From Manihot esculenta (taxonomy: Eukaryota > Streptophyta > Magnoliopsida > Malpighiales > Euphorbiaceae): a DNA stretch of 64,000 nucleotides. The stretch is from NCBI RefSeq assembly GCF_001659605.2, contig NC_035176.2, positions 27,088,716 to 27,152,715 of the forward strand. Reading direction: 5' to 3'. Each line of letters begins with the position of its first letter. Position 1 is the first letter of the stretch. The notes under the pieces are model-generated. The model was not told the origin of the DNA. It did not search any database and saw nothing but the letters and a program-made list of their open reading frames with translations. Of the stretch, positions 1-10,585 are shown piece after piece. The translations under genes were made by a program, and so were the position numbers.

Positions 1-994
1 TAAACCTTTACGATTTAAAGCAAATAAATTATAAAGTTTTTAGCATGTTCATGCATCATGAATGCCATGTGATGAATTAGGTTGTTTGCATTAGAATTCA
101 CGAATATGTTGCATTGCATTTATGATGTTGATGTGGATTGGTTATTGGATGATCCTTTAGCCCTCATATGGTATGATGATATTACGGCATGATATGGTAT
201 GGAAGTCCAGATTGTACCCATTCTACGTCCCTGGCACTATGTAAGAGAAAGTCCAGGTTATACCCATTCTACGTCCCTGGCACATTGGAATGTTATGATA
301 TGTTATGTTAAGAGAAAGACCGGTTGTACCCATTCTACGTCCCGGCACTTTGGAATGTAGAGGACTATTGGTGACAATACCATCCGAGATGTGATTTGTT
401 GTGATGTGTTGCATTACATGATGGCATGAGAATTTAAATGTTGTTTTTCATTATTCTGCTCACTGGGCTCTAGTAGCTCACCCCTTTTTCCTAATCCCCC
501 AGGATTGCAGGTACGGGCTAGACAGAGAAGTCAAGAAGAGTAAAGTCATATATTTGTAATAGATAGAAAGTGGACATGATAAATTGTAAGATGATGTAAA
601 GTTGAATAGTCATGTTATGTATAATGATATTGAGGATTAGAAGTTGTGCTTGACCCTATGGGTATTGTTATCCCTTTTAATACATGATCTTAGATGTCTT
701 ATGATGTTTATGTAAACCAACTCAACTTATGTTGTATCGCCCATAGGGGCATTGATGAGATCCCACAGAGGGGTTAATGTTTATGATTATGTCTATGTTC
801 AGTGCGTGCACAGGTTGAGTTTGGTGTATGAGAGAATGTATGAAAGAAAAGTTTTAATTTTTATGTATGATTGTTGATCATGTATGGGATTAAACAGGTT
901 TACAGGTTACATGTCAGGCTTGCTACGGGTCCCGGCGGCCTTAAGCCGATCTGGATCCTAGCGCCGGTAGCGGTCCGATTTTCGGATCGTTACA
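1..994 (+). mobile_element. 3' part of a Ty3 LTR (copy X), cut by window edge
   Basis: This is the downstream part of an LTR of the dominant family. It matches, in order, the landmarks of the complete LTRs at 11876-12819 and 32151-34430: the AAACCTTTACGATTTAAAGC segment, three copies of the 'gtacccattctacgtccc' minisatellite (about 200-345), the CACTGGGCTCTAGTAGCTCACC motif, and the terminal segment ending GGATCGTTACA at 994. The DNA after 994 is not a primer binding site. It is mid-LTR sequence of a second copy, so X (or the element it ends) appears to have inserted into that copy. The left duplicate of the target site lies outside the window. Confidence 0.85.
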
Positions 995-1584
995 TCTCCC
1001 ATGGTCGTTTTTGACGATTTTCCTTCAATCTTTCAAGTTTTAACAAGTGTTTGCTTGGTTTTTGAAGATTTGTGAGTTTTGAGCAAGTTTTGGAGCTTGG
1101 AGACCCAAGGAGCTAGATCTCCCCCATCTCCGAGTTAGATTGCCTCTCCTCTCGTTCTCCAAGAGGTAAGAGTATATCCTTAGCTCATTTTATGTTTTAA
1201 ACGAGTTTTATGAAAGTTTATGAGGTAAAAATGCATGTTTAGGTTATTATTGAGTTTATGGGTTTATGTTGAGTTTTTGAGCAATGTGGGTTGTTTGTTT
1301 ATGCTTGATGTGTTGTAGTTGGGGTTTAGGATAGTTTGAGGCCCCTAGGAGCTTATGTATATGTGTATGCATGTTGTGGAAGTGTTGTGTTTGAGTTGAA
1401 TGGTTTGGGAGGAAAATGTGCATTGTTGAGGCTGAGTTCTGCCCTTTGGAAGAACTCAGGCTCAGCAGCCGAAGGGACTTTCGGCCGCCGAACCTGCCTG
1501 TAGAGGCAAGCCTTTGGCTGCCGAACCCTGCCCCCGAAAGTAGACTTTCGGCTCTGGAAGGGAGTTTCGGCCGCCGAAGGTGCC

Positions 1585-3142
1585 TGATAAGCGGTTGTCG
1601 AAGCCGTAAAAAATAAACCTATTAAACAATCAACAATAAACTTGCAGATAGTGGCAATAGGGTCGAATCCACAGGGAATTGATACTTACTTATTTTCCTT
1701 GTCAAGACCAAGTAAAGAAGCAAATAATAAAAGTAAAATGGGGGGTTTTTGAGGTTTGATAAACTAAACTAATATTGAAGGCAATAGAGAAAAGCAAATA
1801 ATTAAAGTAGAGAAATTCAATAATGAGAAAGGCCTAGTTGAAGAGTTGGATCAACTTTAGTTGTTGGGATTGATCATTGAAACTTATATTCTCTTATTTA
1901 ACTCAATAAATTAGTTATGGAGGTGGAAGACGCTTCTCACCAACCATATCCCTCCTTAAGCATAGATTAATTAGGGAATGTCCTCTAATTAATCACTAAT
2001 CAACAAGTTGCCAAGGAACGTCCTTGGGCCTTTGGCATCTAACAACTGTTAATTGCATTAAGAAATAGAGAGACCTAATTCTAGCTACCCAAACGTATGG
2101 TGATATTGCTAGATTATGCGATTTCCTAGGTTTTTACACCAAGGGTTACTTGTGTTTGAATAATTCCAGCAATTACGGACTAAAAATTATCCAAACTAAC
2201 AAAGAATTACTTTGCAATCAAGAATCAAGTGGCCAATTTGATCAAAACAACAAAGCAACAATGAATTAAACACAAAATTGCATAAATACTGATTAATAAA
2301 AGAATAACATAAAGGTTCAGATCTCCCAATCCATAAACAACCTAAGTTTCACCTTATTCTTCAACTAGAAAAAGGGTTTCAGCCACTCATGGCTGAAACT
2401 AACACAAAAATAAAAGAAAGAAAACAAGAAAAAGGAAGAAGAAGGGTTGGCACAAGGGCGCAGCTGCTGTGGTGCTTTTGTCGCAGGTATTCTTGATCCC
2501 AGGATGATCCAAAGATGATTGATCTGCTGGTTTGCATGCCCTTTTATAGCTGAAGAGGCTGCCCTAGGGTTTCCTTGTTGAGTTGGGACTCCTTTTCCCA
2601 ATTGGAGTTGAATTTTTGGAAGATAATTGTATTTTGATGAGATTTGTCTTCCTAAATATGTGGGATTGAGTGTTGAGGTGTCTCTAGGGTTTGCTGAGCT
2701 GTCCACACGTGTTTGGGAGGAAAAACACTTCTTGAGCATTTGAATTTTGATTTTCCTGCAATTTACTATCTGCTGGTTGCTAGTGCTGTTTGCCCGGGTT
2801 GTTTGGGCAAACAGCTCGGGCAAACAGTCTGGTTTTCCAGTTGTCTGTGTTCTGCTTCTACCCTGCTGGTCTGTTTGCCCAGTCTGTTTGGGCAAACAGT
2901 CTGGTCAAACAGCAGATTGTTCCTCTTCCATTTCAGCTTCAACTTTGGTTTGGGCAAACAATTTGGGCAAACCATGCTTGTGCAATTTTGCTCTCTTTTG
3001 GGCAGATTTAAGGCCATTTTTGCCAAATTACCATTTTACTCCATTTTCTGCAAAATAAGGTTAAAACCACAAAATTAGGTAGAAAATGTGTAAATTAACA
3101 TAAATATTAATATGGAAAATGGGTCTAAATTTGGCTCTATCA
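1585..3142 (-). mobile_element. solo LTR, probably Tat/Ogre-like Ty3 element
   Basis: A 1558-bp insert begins TGATAAGCGG and ends GGCTCTATCA. It is flanked by a perfect 5-bp duplication GTGCC (1580-1584 and 3143-3147); removing the insert and one GTGCC restores the LTR sequence found in other copies. Read on the minus strand it starts TGATAGAGCC and ends CAACCGCTTATCA, with a 'tccctgtggattcgaccc' segment near its 3' end. I recall this style of end from plant Tat/Athila/Ogre LTRs; family assignment is from memory and less certain than the solo-LTR call. No coding capacity is credible; long frames here follow the low-complexity repeats. Confidence 0.75.
2786..2975. repeat. TTTGGGCAAACAG direct and inverted repeats
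   Basis: Within the solo LTR, the unit TTTGGGCAAACAG and its inverse CTGTTTGCCCA recur about eight times in 190 bp (for example around 2800, 2815, 2875, 2890, 2950 and 2965). Adjacent inverted units could form short hairpins. This repetition is what creates overlapping open frames on both strands. Confidence 0.8.
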
Positions 3143-4937
3143 GTGCCGCCGAACATGCATGAGTTTCGTCTCTAGAAGGAACCTTCGGCCGCCGAAAGTG
3201 TCGCCGAAGGTGCATGACTTTCGTCTCTGGAGGGACTTTCGGCCGCCGAACCTGCCGCCGAAAGTGCCCTGTTCAGCCTTCCTTTGCATGTTTTCTATGA
3301 TTGTTTTAAGGTATTTTAGGGAGTTTTTTTGGGGAGTATTTTAGAGTCATGTTCTTGTGTGTTTGGTCCCTCATTTGAGTCCACCTGTGTAGGTTCGGAC
3401 CCGAGGAGCCGAGGACCCCAGCAGTGAGATAGCTGCTTCAGAGTCTTGTCTGAGCTAGCCTGAGGTGAGTAGAATGACTCTTTATGTTTCAAAGCAAATG
3501 ATGAAAGTTTTAGCATGATTCACGCATCATGAATACTATGAGATATATTAGGTTGTTTGCATTAGAATTCACGAATATGTTGCATTGCATATTATGTTGT
3601 TGATGTGGATGAACATTGAATGATCCATTAGTCCTCGTATGATATGGTATGATGATGATGATGATGATATAGTATGGAAGTCCAGGAAGACCCATTCTAC
3701 GTCCCTGGCACAATGTAAGAGAAAGTCCAGGAAGACCCATTCTACGTCCCTGGCACATTGGAATGTTATGATATGTTATGTAAGAGGAAGTCCAGGAAGA
3801 CCCATTCTACGTCCCTGGCACTATTGGATATGTAGAGGACTATTGGTGACAAGTTCATCCTTAATGTGATTTGTTTGTGATGTGATGCATTTCATGAAAG
3901 CATGAACTTTAAATATAATGTTTTATTATTATGCTCACTGGGCTCTAGTAGCTCACCCCATTCCCTTAATCCCCCAGGTTTGCAGGTACGGGATAGAGCA
4001 GGAAGTCAAGAGTAAAGTTATGTTTTATGTAATAGTTAGCTGTGGACATGAGAATGATGTAATGTATAGTAATGATGTCTATTGAGGTTTATAGTTGTGC
4101 TTGACCCTAGTATGTTGTTAATCCCTTTTTGGTTACATGATCTTTTAATGAAATGTTTTATGATGTTATGTAAACCAAACTTAAAATATGATATGTCACC
4201 CTATTGGAATATTTGATGAGGGCTCCAGTGTGGGGTTTAATGTTGATGCTTATGAGTTGTGCATGCACAGGTTGAGTTTGGTAAATGAATGAGAAAAGTT
4301 CAAAATTTTTTTTTGTATGTGTTGATCATGTATGGGATTAAACAGGTGTACAGGTTGTATGTTAGGCTTGCTATGGGTCCCGGCGGCCTTAAGCCGATCT
4401 GGATCCTAGCGCCGGTAGCGGTCCGATTTTCAGGTCGTTACAATACAGGTGCATCCTTCCTCAGCATCACAGTCCATGAATGTCGTGAGATTGATAAATC
4501 AAAATCTCTCTGAGCGTCCAACCTCTCTGGGTCTTTCACCGCTGCCGCCATCCATCATCAGCCGCTGCTAACCATCGTCTGCCGCCGCCATCCACGGTCT
4601 GCCGCCCTCGGCATCACAGTCCACGAGTGAGCCCCTCTCTCTCTCCGGTCTTGGCATTATCGACGTTCACTATCCACAGGTGCCCTATTTTCTTGTATGT
4701 ACTCCAGTCTTGTGAAATTGTTGTGAATTATTTTATATTTTTGAAATTTTTTATTTTTGTGAAATTTGTGAAATTATTCTCTGTACCCGCTTGATTTTTG
4801 TTAATTGTTTTAAGCATGTTCACAATAGTTTGTAGTTAAATTAATGGGAGAAACTTTCATTACTTGTTGCTGTCAGCAAATCTTTTTTTTTTTCAAATTA
4901 ATTTTGAGACTGCTGCAAATTTTTTTTTTTTGAAATT

Positions 4938-4995
4938 AATTTGCAGTGCACCAGCAGGTGCACTGTAAATTGCACCTGCTGGTGCACTGCAAATT
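4938..4995. repeat. perfect 25-bp inverted repeat (hairpin)
   Basis: Arms 4938-4962 and 4971-4995 are exact reverse complements and are separated by an 8-nt loop (CTGTAAAT). The core TGCACCTGCTGGTGCA is itself nearly self-complementary, and it recurs in the 24-bp repeat array at 5547-5618. Confidence 0.9.
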
Positions 4996-6170
4996 TTTAA
5001 ATCAATTCAACCTCAAAGTCGTGTCTTTGTGAAAGAGAAAATTTTTCATGATATTTATTGGATTTGAATTGATGGTGAATATTCACATGGAATGTCCAAT
5101 TTTAAAGTTTTCAAAGTTACTTTAGAGTTGAATTCTAATTGCATTGTCAAATTTTTTTGTGCATGTGTTTGAATTTTACCAAGTGTGGTTCACAATAATA
5201 ATATTTCTTTTCACCACATCCTCAATTACCGATATGATGAAAATGTATTAAGCCATTAAATTTAAACTAAGTGTGGTTGGATAGGTAGATATTCCAAATA
5301 TGAAGTACTTTTTATATGAATGATGGCTGAATACATGTACTGATTGCTAAAATTTCTCATTAACAGCCTTACCAACCTGGTTATACTGTCCCGCCACCTC
5401 CCCCTCCAGTAGAAGATACTGCAATTGATATCAGGCAAGTTCAAATTTACTTATGTTTGGTTCCAAAATTAAAGACGTTATCAGATTATCATTTAGATTT
5501 AACTTTGAAATTCAGTAATGTCTACACATGATATAATTACTACACTGGAAATTGCACCTGCTGGTGCACTGGAAATTGCACCTGCTGGTGCACTGAAAAT
5601 TGTACCTGCTGGTGTACTGCAAATTTGTAAATCAATTCAACCTCAAAGTCGTGGCTTTGTGAAAGAGAAAATTTTTCATGATATTTATTGGATTTGAATT
5701 GATGGTGAATATTCACATGGAATGTCCAATTTTAAAGTTTTCAAAGTTACTTTAGAATTGAATTCTAATTGCATTGTCAAATTTTTTTATGCATGTGTTT
5801 GAATTTTACCAAATGTAGTTCACAATAATAATATTTCTTTTCATCACATCCTCAATTACCGATATGATGAAAATGTATTAAGCCATTAAATTTTAACTAA
5901 GTATGTTTGGATAGGTAGATATTCCAAACATGAAGCACTTTTGATATGGATGATGGCTGAATACATGTACTGATTGCTAAAATTTCTCATTAATAGCCTT
6001 ACCAACCTGGTTATACTGCCCTGTCACTTTCCCCTCCAATAGAAGATACTGCAATTGATATCAGGCAAGTTCAAATTTACTTATATTTAGTTCCAAAATT
6101 AATGACGTTATCAGATTATCATTTAGATTTGACTTTGAAATTCAGTAATGTCTACACATGATATAATTAC
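4966..6170. repeat. tandem duplication, 630-bp period
   Basis: Copy 1 (4966-5540) and copy 2 (5596-6170) align at a constant 630-bp offset. For example, ATCAATTCAACCTC falls at 5001 and 5631, and TCTACACATGATATAATTAC at 5521 and 6151. They differ by scattered substitutions (for example gtcgtgtctttg versus gtcgtggctttg), so the duplication is not brand new. The 5' edge of each copy lies in the TGCACCTGCTGGTGCA repeat, suggesting that repeat mediated the event. Confidence 0.9.
5547..5618. repeat. three tandem 24-bp units with palindromic core
   Basis: Units at 5547-5570, 5571-5594 and 5595-5618 each contain the core CACCTGCTGGTG, with one or two changes in the third (TGTACCTGCTGGTGTA). The array lies at the junction of the two 630-bp copies. 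Confidence 0.85.
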
Positions 6171-6279
6171 TGCATATTTTATATATAATGCATAATTTAA
6201 TTGTTGGTTTTCAGGCTCTGTTCGAAGATAGGGTTTATAAGTTTTTTTTTTTCATATCAGCATCTTTATTGTAGTTAAT

Positions 6280-7788
6280 ATGACTGCTGAAAGAAGTTGG
6301 ATGTATGTCCGTCTCAGAGATTGTTTACTGAATCCCAGATATTTGAAGGGTATTAATGAATTTATAGAGAAGGCTAAGAACTGCCCAGAATATTTAAATG
6401 GCGATCAGATTCGTTGTCCATGCAATCGATTTAAGTGTCAGAACCGTAGCTTTCAAGATGAAAATACAGTTAAATATCATTTAATGAAGCATGGTTTTAT
6501 GCAAAATTACCTTGTTTGGTATTTGCACGGTGAAACTGAAGTGCATGCCGGATCTGGTGATACACTATTAGACATGTCTTATGGTTCTGACAGTGTTAAT
6601 CACCCAAATTTCAATCGGTTTGAGGACATGGTCATGGATGCAACAAGCTGTCATGTAATACATAATGATACATATGAGATGCTAAACTCCGCTGCACAGA
6701 AACTGTATGATATGTTAAATGCATCTAAGCAAGAACTATGGCTTGGATGTGAAACTCACTCTCAGTTATCGGTTGTTTCACGTTTACTAAATCTGAAGGC
6801 ATAACATCATTTCTCAGAACGGTGTTTTGATCAGATTTGTGAACTTATAAAGGAGATGTTACCGAGTGACAATGTCATGACGGACAGCTTTTACTCAACA
6901 AAGAGACTAGTCCAAGGATTGGGGCTTCTTGTACAAAAGATACATTGTTATGTTAATGGTTGTATGATTTATTGGAAAAATGATCAAGAACTTACCAGAT
7001 GCAAGTTTTGTGACCATGAAAGGTTCAAACGCCTCAAGCACACTATGGAGAAAGGGAAGAGTCTAATAGCATATAAAAAAATGTATTACTTCCCCATTAC
7101 ACCACGTTTGCAACGACTTTATGCATCGTGTGTTACAGCTAAGTATATGACTTGGCACAATGACCATGCAAATGATGATGGGGTGATGCGTCATTGTTCA
7201 GATGCTCCTGCTTGGAAGCATTTCAATCAAACTCATCCAACCTTTGCAATGGAGGCCCGAAATGTAAGACTCGGCCTTTGCACTGATGGATTTCAACCAT
7301 TCGGTCAATCTGGGCAACAATATTCCTCATGGCCAGTAATATTGCCACCAGGTATGTGTATGAAAGATGAGTACATGTTCCTGACAATTATCATACCTGG
7401 TCCCAAGAATCCAAAAGAGAAGCTTGATGTGTACATGCAACCATTAGTGAAGGAATTGAAAGAACTTTGGAAAATTGGTGTGAATACTTACGATGCTTTC
7501 CAGCAGAACAATTTTACTATGCGTGCTGCTTTACTTTGGACTATTAGTGACTTCCCTGCTTATTCAATGCTTTCAGGGTGGAGCACAGTAGGACGCACTG
7601 CATGTCCCTACTATATTGAAAACATAGATGCATTTACATTAAAAGGGGGGGAACAAATATGGTTTGACAGTCATCGGAAGTTTTTGCCCGACGACCATGC
7701 TTTCCGTCGAAATAAGATATCTTTTATTAAAAACCGAACTGTCTCCAAATCATCGCCGACAATTAGAACTGGGGAATACTTGCTAAAA
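6280..7788 (+). pseudogene. CACTA TNP2-like transposase, N-terminal part
   Basis: This is the first coding block of the CACTA transposase, which would bind the element ends and catalyse cut-and-paste transposition. From ATG 6280, residues about 4-83 match the plant transposase-associated domain (PF13963 type), with the Cys/His pattern around 'RCPCNRFKC' and 'LMKHGF'. After a linker, residues about 205-500 match the Transposase_21/TNP2 core ('WKHFNQTHPTFAMEARNVRL', 'LCTDGFQPFG', 'SDFPAYSMLSGW'). The aspartates in the LCTDGF and SDFPAY motifs are candidates for the catalytic set. An in-frame TAA at 6802-6804 interrupts an otherwise continuous frame; family similarity resumes at once downstream, so it is a nonsense mutation and not the gene end. 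The block stops at 7788, where a solo LTR is inserted. Confidence 0.85.
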
Positions 7789-10054
7789 TGTAATACCCGG
7801 CTAGACTCCGGTATCGGAATTCCTACCGTCCGGTGGAATCTCGGATGTCGAACACCTCTAGAAGGGTAAAACCATGTTTTCATGAAATGTTTTAGTGTTT
7901 TTGATGATTTTAAGTAAAGAGGAAATGAGTTTTTGAATAAAAACAACCTTGGAGGAAAACCCAGGTTCGGCCGCCGAACATGCAGGCACTTCGGGTGTGC
8001 CTTAGGCCCCCGAAGGCATAGGTTGAGGAAAGTCCAGGTTCGGCCGCCGAACCTCAAGTTCGGCCGCCGAACATGGCATGCATGCCGAGGCACGTTCGGC
8101 CCCCGAACGTGGCCTGGCCAGCCACTATAAAAGGGTCCCTTAGCCGAAAACGGGCGAGTTTTTCTCCCCATTGTCGGCCAAGGTGAGCTCTCCGCCGTTC
8201 CTCACCAATCCTTGAGTTTTTCCTTCAAATCTTTCAAGATTTTCACAAGTTTTTGCTTTTTTTTGAAGATTTTCGAGTTTAAAGCAAGTTTTGGAGCTTT
8301 GAGGTTCAAGAACTCAAAATCTCCCACCTCCGAGTTTAGGACGTCTCTCTCTCGATCTTCAAGAGGTAAGAGTCGATCTTAAGCTCATTTCATGTTTAAA
8401 GTAAGTTTTATGCAAGATCTATGGGGTAGAATGCATGTTTAGCTCATAGTTAGGTTTTTGAGTTAATGTTATGTTTTGAGCAATGTATGTTGGATTTGTG
8501 TTGTTGTTGTGTGTTGTAGTTGGGGTTTAAGTTAGTTTGAAGCCCCTAGGAGCCAATGTATGTATATTTGCATGATTCGGATGAGTTATATGCATGTTGG
8601 AATGGAAAGGAGAGGTTTTTGTGCAAAGGGAGCCAAGTTTCTGCCCTTTGGCAGAAACCAGGTTTGGCAGCCGAAGGAACTTTCCGCCGCCGAACATGGC
8701 TGGGGAGGCAGGCCTTTCGGCTGCCGAAGTTGCCCCCGAAAAAAGACTTTCGTCTCTGTCTGGGACTTTCGGCCGCCGAAGGTGCCACCGAACCTGCCTG
8801 GGTTTCGGCTCTGGAGGGACTTTCGGCCGCCGAAGGTGCCGCCGAACCTGCCCTGTTCTGCCTTCCTTTGCATGTTTTTGCATGATTGTTTTGAGGTGTT
8901 TTTGGGGGTTTTTGGGGGATGTTTTTAGAGTTATGTTCTAGTTGTTTGGTCCCTCATTTGAGTCCACCTGTGTAGGTTCGGACCCGAGGAACCGAGGACC
9001 CCAGCAGTGAGTTAGCTGCATCAGTCTTTGTCAGAGCTAGCCAGAGGTGAGTAGAATAAACCTTTATATTTTTTTTTTAAAGCAAATGAATTACACAGTT
9101 GAGCATGTTCATGCATCATGAATGCCATGTGATCAATTAGGTTGTTTGCATTAGAATTCACGAATATGTCACATTGCATTTATGACGTTGATGTGGATTG
9201 GTTATTGGATGACCCTTTAGTCCTCATATGATATGATGATGCTACGGCATGAGATGGTATGGAAGTCCAGGTTGTACCCATTCTACGTCCCTGGCACTAT
9301 GTAAGAGAAAGTCCAGGTTGTACCCATTCTACGTCCCTGGCACATTGGTATGTATGATATGTTATGTTAAGAGAAAGACCGGTTGTACCCATTCTACGTC
9401 CCGGCACTTTGGAATGTAGAGGACTATAGGTGACAATACCATCCGAGATGTGATTTGTTGTGATGTGTTGCATTACATGATGGCATGAGATTTAAATGTT
9501 GTTTTCTACTATTCTGCTCACTGGGCTCTAGTAGCTCACCCCTTTTCCCTAATCCCCCAGGATTGCAGGTACGGGCTAGACAGAGAAGTCAAGAAGAGTA
9601 AAGTCTTATGTTTGTAATAGTTAGAAAGTGGACATGATAAATTGTATAATGATGTAAAGTTGAATAGTCATGTTATGTATATTGATATTGAGGATTAGAG
9701 GTTGTGCTTGACCCTATGGATGTTGTTATCCCTTTTTAAATACATGATCTTAGATGTTTTATGATATAGATATTAACCAACTCAACTTAAGATGTATATC
9801 GCCCACTGGGGCATTGATGAGATCCCACAGAGGGGTCAAGTTTATGATTATGATTATGTTTAGTGCATGCACAGGTTGAGTTTGGTGTATGAGGAATGAA
9901 TGAAAGAAAAGTTTTTAATTTTTATGTATGTTGTTGATCATGTATGGGATTAAACAGGTTTACAGGTTACATGTCAGGCTTGCTACGGGTCCCGGCGGCC
10001 TTAAGCTGATCTGGATCCTAGCGCCGATAGCGGTCCGAATTTTGGGTCATTACA
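7789..10054 (+). mobile_element. solo LTR of the dominant Ty3 family, inside TNP2
   Basis: A 2266-bp LTR with no internal region runs from TGTAATACCCGG (7789) to GGGTCATTACA (10054). The left flank is ctaaaa and the right flank is aaaaga. This fits a TAAAA duplication that has lost one T, and the transposase frame resumes in phase if the insert and one A-run are removed. It carries a TATA box at 8126-8132, TTCGGCCGCCGAA clusters at about 7965-8105 and 8660-8850, the AAGAGGTAAG motif at 8361, and three minisatellite units at 9260-9410. It is the product of LTR-LTR recombination of a once complete element. Confidence 0.9.
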
Positions 10055-10585
10055 AAAAGAAATTGAGCAAATTGGGTTGATGCGGATAATAGACATTGAC
10101 AGTCATGAAATAAATGGTCGGCTTTTAAAGACAACTGGTTGGCGTAAGCGGAGCATACTGTGGGATTTGCCATATTGGTCAACAAATATGATTCGCCACA
10201 ATCTTGATGTAATGCACATTGAAAAGAATGTGTTTGAAAATATTTTTAATACAGTGATGAATGTTGAGGGGAAGACGAAAGACAATATAAAATCAAGGAA
10301 AAATTTAAATGAAATATGTAGGAGACTAGAATTGAAGAAAGACCCAATTAGCGGAAAATATCCAAAAGCGAGTTATTGTTTGGATAAGCAATCAAAGATT
10401 ATACTGTGTGATTGGCTTAAAACACTGAAATTCCTTGATGGATATGTTTCCAATCTAGGGAGATGTGTTGATAGTCGGAAGCTAAGACTTTTTGGTATGA
10501 AAAGCCACGACTGTCATGTTTTCATGCAACAAATTCTTTCTATAGCTCTCAGAGAATTATTACCGAATAATGTTTGGCAACCAAT
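10055..10585 (+). pseudogene. CACTA TNP2-like transposase, middle part
   Basis: This continues the transposase frame after the solo LTR, read from about 10056 onward without a stop. It contains the strongly conserved TNP2 segment 'LPYWSTNMIRHNLDVMHIEK' (about 10168-10227) and leads into the DUF4218-type region ('LRLFGMKSHDCHVFMQQ'). The block ends at 10585, where element 1 inserted. The last five bases, CCAAT (10581-10585), are repeated at 34431-34435, and joining across the nest keeps the frame open. The apparent open frame to 10601 only reads into the LTR. Confidence 0.85.

Larger units (their letters stand above)
995..4442 (+). mobile_element. 3' part of a second Ty3 LTR (copy Y), interrupted
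   Basis: The sequence resumes at the R/U5-like part of the LTR (tctcccatggtcg, compare tctccccattgtcgg in other copies). It continues through the AAGAGGTAAG motif at 1170, a TTCGGCCGCCGAA cluster, the minisatellite (3675-3830), and ends TCAGGTCGTTACA at 4442. A 1558-bp unrelated solo LTR sits at 1585-3142 inside it. The sequence after 4442 is the leader region of the CACTA element, so Y, or the element it terminates, is inserted in the CACTA 5' region. Its own start lies left of the window. Confidence 0.8.
4443..6279 (+). other. CACTA leader region, non-coding
   Basis: This is 1.8 kb between the end of LTR copy Y and the transposase ATG. The first 240 bp is CT- and GCC-rich (gctgccgccatcc repeats) and ends in CTCTCTCTCTCCGG, resembling a 5' untranslated leader. 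The rest is AT-rich and dominated by a 630-bp-period tandem duplication. Each duplicate holds a short proline-rich stretch (about 5367-5434 and 5997-6064) flanked by an upstream CAG and a downstream GCAAG, which could be a small duplicated leader exon. A poly-T run precedes the transposase start. Confidence 0.6.

Noticed and set aside
196..350. CRISPR-like array in the LTR
   Set aside because: Units are about 47 bp, two to three copies only, with spacers that are also repeated. It is an LTR minisatellite in a plant genome.
2365..3078. Frames of 73-176 codons on both strands
   Set aside because: They follow the TTTGGGCAAACAG repeat inside a solo LTR; composition is repetitive and there is no gene context.
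4443..4680. First exon of a host gene (GCC-rich, CT-rich leader)
   Set aside because: It is continuous with the CACTA transposase leader and no coding frame extends through it; CACTA 5' untranslated region is the better fit.
8527..8941. Overlapping open frames of 80-122 codons on both strands rich in R, P, F and G
   Set aside because: They arise from the GC-rich TTCGGCCGCCGAA repeats in the LTR, which lack stops in several frames, and they recur in every LTR copy (11351-11716, 18346-18684, 25997-26335, 32845-33281, 46757-47335, 51045-51488, 58671-59114, 60423-60716). No domain or conserved start is seen.
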